DNA of 58,254 nt from assembly GCA_903831085.1 (NCBI GenBank), contig CAIKWE010000003.1, positions 87,468-145,721 of the forward strand. The letters run 5' to 3'. This document shows, in pieces, positions 40,920 through 48,288 of this stretch (position 1 is its first letter; each line of letters begins with the position of its first letter). The translations under genes were made by a program, and so were the position numbers. The notes beneath the pieces were generated by a model, which searched no databases, was not told the DNA's origin, and saw nothing but the letters and a program-made list of their open reading frames with translations. The DNA is from an uncultured Verrucomicrobiota bacterium. GTDB taxonomy: Bacteria; Verrucomicrobiota; Kiritimatiellia; Kiritimatiellales; Tichowtungiaceae.

Positions 40920-42002
40920 TCAACGCATCCGGTGAATAAAAAGAGGGCTGGCCGCGCCGAAGACGATGACGGGCAGCCAGCCGCCGAGAAATGCAGAAAT
41001 GATTTCCTGTTTACCAAGCGCCTGAGCGGTGAGCTGCAGGATGTAGAAACCGAAGAACAGGCTCATGGCGACCAGGATGCCGGCAAACGCGCCGCGCCGT
41101 CCGGTGTGCGCGCCGATCGGCACACCGATGAGAGTAACAATCAGGCAGGCGAAGGGCGTGGCAAGGCGGCTGTGCATATCGACCAGCAGACGGGCGCGAG
41201 TATTGCTGGAGACGTCTTTTTTGGCGCGAAGGTAATGGCGCATTTCACTGGCAGAGAGATACTGCGGCTCTTTGATCTCCGCCATGAAGGTCTCCGGAGT
41301 TTCGCGCAGGTCGCGCATTTCCTTCTGGAGAATGATTTCAGGCGGACCGTTCAGGTCGCCGTTTTCCTTGTAGGCCTGCACCGTGAGATCCATAAACCAC
41401 CAGCGCCCGTCGAGCCAAAGCGCTTTTTCAGCATGGTATTTAACAGCATCGGAGCCGTCGGGCCGCTGCTCAATCAGTTCGACGTTATACATGGAGTAGT
41501 CGCGCGTATCGAACTTCTGCGCCATCCAGACATGGTTGCGGTCTTTCAGCGCCAGGTTGCTGGAAAAGAAGATTTTTTCGTCCCGTCCGGCTTTCTGGTA
41601 TTTAATAAATTTTTCGGCGCGCCAGCCGGCGTTGGGAGCGATCTTTTCGTTGATGAAAGCGGCGATCAGGGTGGCGGCAATGCCGACGCCGATGAACGGC
41701 ATGACGATGCGATAGATGCTGACCCCGCCGGCGCGCATGGCGATGATTTCGCTGTGGCGGGTCAGGCGGGAAAGGCTGTGGAGCATGGCCAGCAGCAGGC
41801 AGGCGGGCAGGATCAGCACGGTGACCGGCGGCAGCATCTGGCTGTAGTAATAAAGGACTTCGAGCGGACGCATGCTGTTTTCAAAAAAATCAGTGAAGTT
41901 ATCGAACAGGTCGCTGATGATGAAAATAAGGGTGAACCCAATCAGACAGTAGAACAGCGGAGCCAGCAGACTTTTCAGAAGGTATTTGGTGAGGATTTTC
42001 AT
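40920..42002 (-). CDS. LptF/LptG family lipopolysaccharide export permease
   Basis: Membrane component of the LptBFG transporter that extracts LPS from the inner membrane, which indicates a Gram-negative envelope. The 360-residue protein has the family layout: two N-terminal helices (YLLKSLLAPLFYCLIGFTLIF), the LSRLTRHSEIIAMRAGGVSIYRI segment, a periplasmic beta-jellyroll domain (about 130-265), and the closing helices starting SRLATPFACLIVTLIGVPIGA. LptF and LptG cannot be told apart here. It is immediately upstream of the ABC ATPases, but those are of the peptide type rather than LptB-like. Confidence 0.92.
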   Translation of the reverse strand: MKILTKYLLKSLLAPLFYCLIGFTLIFIISDLFDNFTDFFENSMRPLEVLYYYSQMLPPVTVLILPACLLLAMLHSLSRLTRHSEIIAMRAGGVSIYRIVMPFIGVGIAATLIAAFINEKIAPNAGWRAEKFIKYQKAGRDEKIFFSSNLALKDRNHVWMAQKFDTRDYSMYNVELIEQRPDGSDAVKYHAEKALWLDGRWWFMDLTVQAYKENGDLNGPPEIILQKEMRDLRETPETFMAEIKEPQYLSASEMRHYLRAKKDVSSNTRARLLVDMHSRLATPFACLIVTLIGVPIGAHTGRRGAFAGILVAMSLFFGFYILQLTAQALGKQEIISAFLGGWLPVIVFGAASPLFIHRMR

Positions 42003-42140
42003 AAATCGGGCACTACCCTAGCTGGTTCGCCATTTCCCCGCAAGTTTGGAAGCTGCGGAGTAACGAGTAATCCGTAATGCTTCGCTTGAAGAGCGCGGAT
42101 AAATACCCGATACTCACCGCAACCAGAACGGAGACCGCCG

Positions 42141-43634
42141 ATGTCCACGCTTGAAGTCCGTATTGAAGAACCGGTGACGTTTGTCATTTCCGGGGCATCG
42201 GGCGACCTGACTCGCCGCAAGCTGATCCCTGCTCTCTACACGCTTTTCAAGGAAGGCGCGCTGGCCGGCGACTTCGCGATTGTCGGCTTCGCACGGCGCG
42301 ACTACGACAACCACAGCTTCTGCAAACTGATGGCGGACGCTCTGCGCGAACACAGCCGCACGACGGCGGACGAACCGTCGCTGAAAGCTTTCTGCTCGCA
42401 TTTGAGTTATCACCGCGGCGACCTGTCTGATCCGGCGGCCTACACCGGACTCAAAGCGAAATTCGACGACGGTGCCTTGCCTCAAAACCGTCTCTTCTAT
42501 CTTTCCATCGCATCTGAACTGATTGAATCCACCGTGACCGGCCTGCGGAATGCCGGACTGATTACGCCGCCGGATTCCAACCCTTGGACGCGGGTCGTGG
42601 TGGAAAAACCGTTCGGCCGCGATCTGCCAAGCGCCAAAGCGTTGAACCGGATGCTGCTCGACCATCTCGACGAAACACAGATTTACCGCATCGACCACTA
42701 CCTCGGCAAAGAGACGGTGCAGAACATTCTTTCGTTCCGCTTCGCCAACACGATTTTCGAGCCGGTCTTCAACCGTTCGTATGTGGATCACATCCAGATC
42801 ACGGCGGCGGAAACCGTCGGTATGGAAAGCGGGCGCGGCGCGTTCTATGACCAGACCGGCGCCTTGCGCGACATGGTGGTCAACCACCTTTTTCAACTGC
42901 TCTGTCTGGTGACGATGGAGCCGCCGGACGGGCTGGATGCGCGTTCCATCCGCAACGAAAAGATGAAAATCCTGAGGACATTGAAACCGGCAAACGCAAG
43001 CAAGCACCATCCGGCGGTCTGCTTCGGGCAGTATGGCGGCGATGAAAAAACCGCAGCCTTCCGTGCGGAAGAGCGCGTCAGCCCGCAGTCAAAAACCGAA
43101 ACCTTCGCCGCGCTGCGGATGGAAATCGGCAACTGGCGCTGGGCGGGCGTGCCGGTCTATCTGCGCACCGGCAAGCGGCTGGCGAAAAAAACGACCGAGA
43201 TCGCCATTCAGTTTAAAACGCCGCCGCTTTCGCTCTTCCAGCATGTCGCCTGCCGGGGTGATGTGTGCGACCTGACCGGCGTGAAACCCAACACACTGAT
43301 TTTCCGCATTCAGCCGGACGAAGGCATCTTCCTGCAGGTCTCAGCCAAACGCCCCAGCATGCAGATGGTGGTTGAAAGTGTGAACATGGACTTTTCCTAC
43401 TCGGGCAAATGGGACAAAGCGCTGCCGGAAGCCTACGAACGCCTATTGCTCGACGCGATGCGCGGCGACTCCACGCTCTTCACCCGCTCCGATGAAGTCG
43501 AAGCGGAGTGGGAAGTGCTTGATGCCGTCCTCGCCGGCGCGCCGGAGAGCGAACCGTTCGTCTATGCGCCCGGTTCATGGGGGCCGGCGGAAGCGGATGC
43601 GATCCTGTTTTCCAATGGTTGGAAGAATGAATAA
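42141..43634 (+). CDS. zwf: Glucose-6-phosphate 1-dehydrogenase
   Basis: First step of the oxidative pentose phosphate pathway, making NADPH. The 497-residue protein has the nucleotide-binding motif ISGASGDLTRRKLIPALY, the EKPFGRDL segment, the active-site signature RIDHYLGKE (residues 183-191), and RNEKMKILRTLKP. Length and motif spacing are normal. The final residues (LFSNGWKNE) are encoded by a TTCCAA palindrome at 43608-43624. It is transcribed divergently from the LptF/G gene. Confidence 0.97.
   Translation: MSTLEVRIEEPVTFVISGASGDLTRRKLIPALYTLFKEGALAGDFAIVGFARRDYDNHSFCKLMADALREHSRTTADEPSLKAFCSHLSYHRGDLSDPAAYTGLKAKFDDGALPQNRLFYLSIASELIESTVTGLRNAGLITPPDSNPWTRVVVEKPFGRDLPSAKALNRMLLDHLDETQIYRIDHYLGKETVQNILSFRFANTIFEPVFNRSYVDHIQITAAETVGMESGRGAFYDQTGALRDMVVNHLFQLLCLVTMEPPDGLDARSIRNEKMKILRTLKPANASKHHPAVCFGQYGGDEKTAAFRAEERVSPQSKTETFAALRMEIGNWRWAGVPVYLRTGKRLAKKTTEIAIQFKTPPLSLFQHVACRGDVCDLTGVKPNTLIFRIQPDEGIFLQVSAKRPSMQMVVESVNMDFSYSGKWDKALPEAYERLLLDAMRGDSTLFTRSDEVEAEWEVLDAVLAGAPESEPFVYAPGSWGPAEADAILFSNGWKNE
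43608..43624. repeat. TTCCAA palindrome at the 3' end of zwf
   Basis: TTTTCCAA-TGG-TTGGAA encodes FSNGWK, the last residues of G6PDH, just before the stop codon. Confidence 0.75.
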
Positions 43635-43640
43635 TTTTTT

Positions 43641-43732
43641 GGAGTGCGGCGATAAAGCCCTCGGGCGTATCGCCGCTTTGTGAGGATAACAAGAAAAGCG
43701 GTGATATGGCTTCGCCTTTATCACCGCAGTCC
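43641..43732. repeat. Inverted-repeat element between zwf and cutA
   Basis: The left arm 43641-43665 (starting GGAGTGCGGCGATAAAG) and right arm 43708-43732 (ending CCTTTATCACCGCAGTCC) are imperfect inverses, with an inner pair around GCCGCTTT and AAAGCGGTG. The right end runs into the AAAGGGG ribosome binding site of cutA. Confidence 0.8.
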
Positions 43733-43741
43733 AAAGGGGCT

Positions 43742-44053
43742 ATGAAAACAAAACTGATTTATGTGACCGCACCCAGCCGCAAAGAGGCGGAGAAGATTGC
43801 TGAAACGGTCGTGACGGAACGGCTGGCGGCCTGCGCCAATATTCTCGACAGCGTCACCTCCGTCTTCCATTGGGAAGGAAAGCTCTGCCGCGAAAACGAA
43901 GCCGTGCTGATTTTGAAAACAACGGAAGAAAAGACGACCGCATTGACCACGCGGATTAAAGAACTCCACTCCTACGAATGCCCCTGCATTGTTGTCCTGC
44001 CGATTGAGGGCGGGAATCCGGCGTTTCTGGAATGGCTTGAGCGCGAAGTCTGA
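43742..44053 (+). CDS. cutA: Divalent cation tolerance protein CutA
   Basis: A small trimeric protein linked to copper and other divalent metal tolerance. The 103-residue protein has YVTAPSRKEAEKIAETVVTERLAACANI, VFHWEGKLCRENEAVLILKTT, and the closing ELHSYECPCIVVLPIEGGNPAFLEWL, all typical. AAAGGGG lies six bases before ATG 43742; the longer frame starting at 43706 lies within the inverted repeat and is not used. Confidence 0.95.
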   Translation: MKTKLIYVTAPSRKEAEKIAETVVTERLAACANILDSVTSVFHWEGKLCRENEAVLILKTTEEKTTALTTRIKELHSYECPCIVVLPIEGGNPAFLEWLEREV

Positions 44054-44057
44054 ACCG

Positions 44058-44501
44058 TCACCCCCGGAGGAGACGCTGACGCAACTGGATTTTTATGGGG
44101 TTTGGCTGTTTTTCCTGCGCCAGCCGGGCTCCCTCATCAATCTGTTCGGGCGGCATTTCTTTCATGATAATGGCTTGCCACTCTGCCGCATCCTTATACC
44201 CCTGTGCCGCGGCCATTCCGAGCCATGCATACGCGCTTTCAATATCCTTCGGAACCCCTTTGCCTGAACTGTAGGCGCGGCCCAGATAGAACTGCGCCCG
44301 GGCATCTCCCTGTCTGGCGGCCAGAATGAACCACCGCATCGATTCTTTGACATTATGAGGGATGCCATCGCCTTCGTGATAACAAAGCCCCAGCTCGGAT
44401 TGCGCGGCGGCATTCCCCTTTTCCGCAAGACGAAGAAGCTTCTCTATCCTTGTCTCGACCTTTCCGGTCGCCAGCCAGCGTAAACTATCTGTAAATTTCA
44501 T
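44058..44501 (-). CDS. Sel1-like repeat protein
   Basis: A 147-residue protein with two to three Sel1-type (SLR) helical repeats of about 36 residues, for example GNAAAQSELGLCYHEGDGIPHNVKESMRWF and GDARAQFYLGRAYSSGKGVPKDIESAYAWL. These scaffold protein contacts. No signal peptide is seen, so it is probably cytoplasmic. Function is unknown. It is the last gene on the minus strand after the signalling cluster and converges on cutA. Confidence 0.85.
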   Translation of the reverse strand: MKFTDSLRWLATGKVETRIEKLLRLAEKGNAAAQSELGLCYHEGDGIPHNVKESMRWFILAARQGDARAQFYLGRAYSSGKGVPKDIESAYAWLGMAAAQGYKDAAEWQAIIMKEMPPEQIDEGARLAQEKQPNPIKIQLRQRLLRG

Positions 44502-44539
44502 ACGTCTCTTCCCGTTGCGGCCACGAAGATAAAAACCCC

Positions 44540-44980
44540 TTACTTTTGGTGCGGAAGCTCGACGATGGTGAGCCAGAAGTTTTCGATAATTTTGATCACT
44601 TCGATGAAGCGGCCGAGGTCGATCGGCTTGCGGACGTAGCAGTTGGCGTACATCTGGTAGGCCTTGGCGACATCGTCGTCGGCGTCGGAGGTGGTGAGAA
44701 TCACGACCGGAATGGCGCGCAGCGTTTCATCGGTTTTGATTTCGGCCAGCACTTCGCGTCCGTCTTTTTTCGGCATATTCAGATCGAGAAGAATCAGGTC
44801 GGGCCGGGGCGCGTCTCTAAACCCATTCATCCGGCGGAGGAATTTCATGGCCTCGACGCCGTCTTTGGCCACATGCAGTTTGTTGCAGATTTTATTCTCG
44901 GCGAGCGCCTCCTGCGTGAGGCGGACATCTCCGGGGTTGTCTTCCACCAGTAATATTTCAATCGCTCTATATGCAGCCAT
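44540..44980 (-). CDS. Single-domain response regulator (Rcp1-like)
   Basis: A 146-residue stand-alone receiver domain with acidic pocket residues near E13/D14 (LLVEDNPGD), the phosphoacceptor D66 in LILLDLNMPKKDG, a threonine in VILTTSDADDD, and the conserved lysine in CYVRKPIDL. It resembles Rcp1-type regulators that pair with phytochrome-like kinases. It lies two bases downstream of such a kinase (HisKA motif ASHDMQEPLR), so that kinase is the likely partner. There is no output domain, so it may relay phosphate or bind another protein. Confidence 0.92.
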   Translation of the reverse strand: MAAYRAIEILLVEDNPGDVRLTQEALAENKICNKLHVAKDGVEAMKFLRRMNGFRDAPRPDLILLDLNMPKKDGREVLAEIKTDETLRAIPVVILTTSDADDDVAKAYQMYANCYVRKPIDLGRFIEVIKIIENFWLTIVELPHQK

Positions 44981-44982
44981 GG

Positions 44983-47900
44983 TTATTTTTCTCCTTTTTT
45001 AGGCAGTGTGAACCAGAATGAACTTCCCTTGCCAAATTCGGACTCTACGCCGGTCTCTCCTCCGTGTCGCTCAATCACTCGCCGGCAAACCGCCAGGCCG
45101 ATGCCGGTGCCGGGATATTCTGAACGGCTGTGCAGGCGCTGGAAAATTTTAAAGATTCTATCCTGATATTGAGGCTCAATACCGATCCCGTTATCGCGCA
45201 CCGTGATTTTCCAATGCTTGGAAAGTTCCTCGGCGGCGATATGCGCTTCGGGAGATTTGTCTCCGCTGAATTTAAGCGCGTTGCCGATGAGGTTCTGGAA
45301 AACGAGACCGAGCTGCAGGGCGTCGCCAATGACTTGCGGAAGCGGACCGGCGGTGATGTTCGCGCCGGTTTCAAGAACCCTCCCTTCCAGATCGCGCAAA
45401 ACCCGGGAAAGAACCTGATTCAGATCAACCGGTTCAAACGGCTTCTGGCGGCTCTGCACCCGGGAATATTCCAGCAGGGAGTCAATCAACTGCTTCATGC
45501 GCACCGCGCCGTCCACGGCGTAACCGATAAACTCGTCGGCCTCCGGATCGAGTTTATCCTGATAGCGCTTCTTCAGAAGCTGCATATAGTTGGACACCAT
45601 CCGCAGAGGCTCCTGCATGTCGTGCGAGGCGACATAGGCGAACTGCTCCAGATCCTGATTGGACGCCCGCAGATTCTTCATCATGGCAACCATATTACTT
45701 TCAGCCTGCTTACGTTGCGTAATGTCACGCATCACCGCCACCGCGCCCAGCAGGTTGCGCTGCGCATCAAAAAACGGACAACTTGCAGCCAGGATGTACC
45801 GGGACGGCTGACCTTTGGCGACGATCGTCATTTCGGCATCGCGGACGGTTTCGCCGCGGAATGAACGAAGTAGCGGAACAGATTCGGCGGGTAGCGGCGT
45901 GATCCCGTCCGGCCCGTAAAGATTATAGTGTTCACCCCACTCTTCGGGCGGAATGGCGAGCGGATCCATGCCGTGCCACTCACGCGCGACCTGATTAAAC
46001 AGGATCAGCTTCCCTTGGGCGTCACAGGCCACCACGCCGTCAGCGAGATTATCCAGCAGCGCGCGCTGAAATTCCTGTTCCCGGCTAAGAGCCGCCGTCA
46101 TCCGCCTGCGTTCGGTCACGTCCATCGCCATACTGACGACGAGCCGCCGTCCGTCGGGCAGGCGGCCCAACGGAGCGGAACTGAATTCCCAAATGCGCAT
46201 GTCGCCGGTCTTGGTGCGAATCGTGTAGTCGCCCTCATATTTCCGGCGATCCAGTCCGTAGAGCGCGTCAATGTCGGCTTGAACCAGCGCCTTCCGGGTT
46301 CCATAAGCCCGTTCAGTCCAGTCGCCGATGGTGGCGAGTTCCTCGCGGGTGTAGCCGGTGATTTCGCACCATGCGTTGCTGGCCTGAAGCACCGCGCCGT
46401 CCTCGGCGTGCAGCAGAATGGGAAACGGAGAGTCCACGATGGCGAGGCGGAAGCGCTCCTCGCTCACTCTCAGCGCATCCTCGGCCTGCTTGCGCTCCGT
46501 GACATCGCGGAAGGACCACACCCGGCCAACGAGAGCGTCATCTGAGATCATCGGTTTAGAATACCGTTCAAAAACCCGGCCGTCCTTAAAGGCGAACGTG
46601 TCCATGGACTCAGCGTCCGAATCGTAAAGCGACTGCACCTTTCTTCGAAACGCTTCGGGATCGCTCAGCTGACTCAGCACGAAGTCCAGCAGAGCCTGGT
46701 CATCGCGGCGCTCCGCGAGAGACGGGGGAATCCGCCAGAGTTCGAGGAACCGCCGGTTGGCCTGTATCACCTTTCCCTTGTTGTCCACGGCAAGAATGCC
46801 GTCGGCGGTGGATTCGAGCGTGACCCGAAGCTGGGTTTCGCGCTCCCGCAACGCCATCTCAGCCTGCTTCCGCTCGGTGATGTCCTGGATGACACCGAAC
46901 ATCTCGATCACTTCGCCCGCGTCATTACAGCGGATCTGCCCCAGTCCGTGCACCCAGCGGACAGCTCCATCACTGACGCGAACGATCCGGTATTCCCTGT
47001 CGAACGGTTGCCTCCCCATCACGACATGATTGAGAAAGTAGGCCAGTGTATCCTTCCGATCATCGGGATGAACGAGTTGCGACCAGCTCGCGATATTCCT
47101 CGGATAGGAGGCATCGATGCCAAACAGGTTGTCCAGCATTTCCGAACTCGTCCAATTTCCAGCGCGGACGTCGAGCTCATAGTTTCCCAGTCTGGCCACC
47201 TCTTGCGCCTGCTTAAGCTTGTGTTCGCTCTCCCGCAGTGCTTCCGCCGCATTCGCTTTCTCCCGGTAGAATCCAACACGCTGATGCCGCCAGATCATGC
47301 CCACACAGGCCGCCGCGCAGAAAATCAAAGAGCCGACCATGGCGATCGTTTGCCAGAGTCGTGCCCGCATTTCCACGACCACTTCCGCGATATCCCGGCG
47401 GGCCACCATAGACCACGGCGAATCCGGAATGGGCTGTGTGTCGGCAATCACCGGCACGCCCCGGTAGTCTATGCCTCTCATACTGCCCTTCTTGCCCATG
47501 GCGGCCTGAACGGCGGGCAAATCGACACGGGTAAACGGTGCGCGCAGATTCAGCGCGGTATTCGTCTGAAACCGCAGTTCATTCAGAAAAACCGCTTCGT
47601 TACCTTCCCGGCGGACGATCAGCGTCTCCGCCGTTGCGCTGGGTACAGGCCAGCGCTGGAGGAAGGGATAAAGATAGGTGGCCGGATCAATCCTCAGAAG
47701 AATCATACCCAGAGGACGGTTGCCGTCCGCTTCGTCGAAAATGGGAACCAGTACCGCCAGATAAATGCGATGGTCGTATTCGTTCCGGTAGAAATCCTGA
47801 AACGTCACCTGGCCTGTCCGCAGGACTTCGGATATCTCCCGCACAAAGAAAGAACTGATGGGCGGCAACTTGGCTGGTACGGACAGGCGGGAGACGCCCT

Positions 47901-48288
47901 GCGTATCCAGCAAACGAATCCGGTCATAGCCGTGATGCGCCGGGAATGCACTCAACCAGTCCAGAAGCTGGCGCTGTGCCTCGGCATCCTCCGGCTTTTC
48001 CAGAAAGCGCCGCGCCAAGTCGGAGAAGGTGCGGTTCTTGAAAAAGATGAGGCCATCCGCCCTTCGCGCTTCGCGCCACCGCGTGATTTCGCCGGCTTTC
48101 AATTCCGTAATGGCTGTAAGCTGCCGCTCGGCTTCGCTGAAATACTGCCGCTCATGACTCTTGAAGGAAAGATAACCGACCGTGACAATGCCTTCCGCCA
48201 GGAGAATAAAGATCAGAAGAAAGAGAAGCGCCGGCTTGGCGCCGTCTCCCGGAGGGGCGTCCCTGCCAGGGAATGAAACCCGTTTCAC
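44983..48288 (-). CDS. Membrane sensor histidine kinase with multiple PAS domains
   Basis: An 1101-residue kinase. A first membrane helix (about 20-42) and second (about 314-335) bound a periplasmic sensing region, likely Cache-like (LLDTQGVSRLSVPAKLPP, then DSPWSMVARRDIAEVV). Four PAS/PAC domains follow between about 365 and 870. The phosphoacceptor is H889 in ASHDMQEPLRMVSNYMQLL (phytochrome-kinase type), and an ATPase domain has NLIGNALKFSG, DNGIGI and GTGIGLAVCRR. The start is GTG 48288, overlapping the previous gene by four bases (GTGA). The neighbouring single-domain regulator downstream is the likely partner. An in-frame TTCCAA palindrome (45207-45224) encodes LSKHWKI in the ATPase domain. 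Confidence 0.92.
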   Translation of the reverse strand: MKRVSFPGRDAPPGDGAKPALLFLLIFILLAEGIVTVGYLSFKSHERQYFSEAERQLTAITELKAGEITRWREARRADGLIFFKNRTFSDLARRFLEKPEDAEAQRQLLDWLSAFPAHHGYDRIRLLDTQGVSRLSVPAKLPPISSFFVREISEVLRTGQVTFQDFYRNEYDHRIYLAVLVPIFDEADGNRPLGMILLRIDPATYLYPFLQRWPVPSATAETLIVRREGNEAVFLNELRFQTNTALNLRAPFTRVDLPAVQAAMGKKGSMRGIDYRGVPVIADTQPIPDSPWSMVARRDIAEVVVEMRARLWQTIAMVGSLIFCAAACVGMIWRHQRVGFYREKANAAEALRESEHKLKQAQEVARLGNYELDVRAGNWTSSEMLDNLFGIDASYPRNIASWSQLVHPDDRKDTLAYFLNHVVMGRQPFDREYRIVRVSDGAVRWVHGLGQIRCNDAGEVIEMFGVIQDITERKQAEMALRERETQLRVTLESTADGILAVDNKGKVIQANRRFLELWRIPPSLAERRDDQALLDFVLSQLSDPEAFRRKVQSLYDSDAESMDTFAFKDGRVFERYSKPMISDDALVGRVWSFRDVTERKQAEDALRVSEERFRLAIVDSPFPILLHAEDGAVLQASNAWCEITGYTREELATIGDWTERAYGTRKALVQADIDALYGLDRRKYEGDYTIRTKTGDMRIWEFSSAPLGRLPDGRRLVVSMAMDVTERRRMTAALSREQEFQRALLDNLADGVVACDAQGKLILFNQVAREWHGMDPLAIPPEEWGEHYNLYGPDGITPLPAESVPLLRSFRGETVRDAEMTIVAKGQPSRYILAASCPFFDAQRNLLGAVAVMRDITQRKQAESNMVAMMKNLRASNQDLEQFAYVASHDMQEPLRMVSNYMQLLKKRYQDKLDPEADEFIGYAVDGAVRMKQLIDSLLEYSRVQSRQKPFEPVDLNQVLSRVLRDLEGRVLETGANITAGPLPQVIGDALQLGLVFQNLIGNALKFSGDKSPEAHIAAEELSKHWKITVRDNGIGIEPQYQDRIFKIFQRLHSRSEYPGTGIGLAVCRRVIERHGGETGVESEFGKGSSFWFTLPKKGEK
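45207..45224. repeat. TTCCAA palindrome inside the sensor kinase gene
   Basis: TTTTCCAA-TGC-TTGGAAA lies in the ATPase domain coding region, read in frame on the minus strand as LSKHWKI. Confidence 0.75.

Noticed and set aside
46948-48276. A 442-codon plus-strand open frame opposite the Cache/PAS kinase
   Set aside because: Antisense shadow of a gene with clear membrane, PAS and kinase domains.
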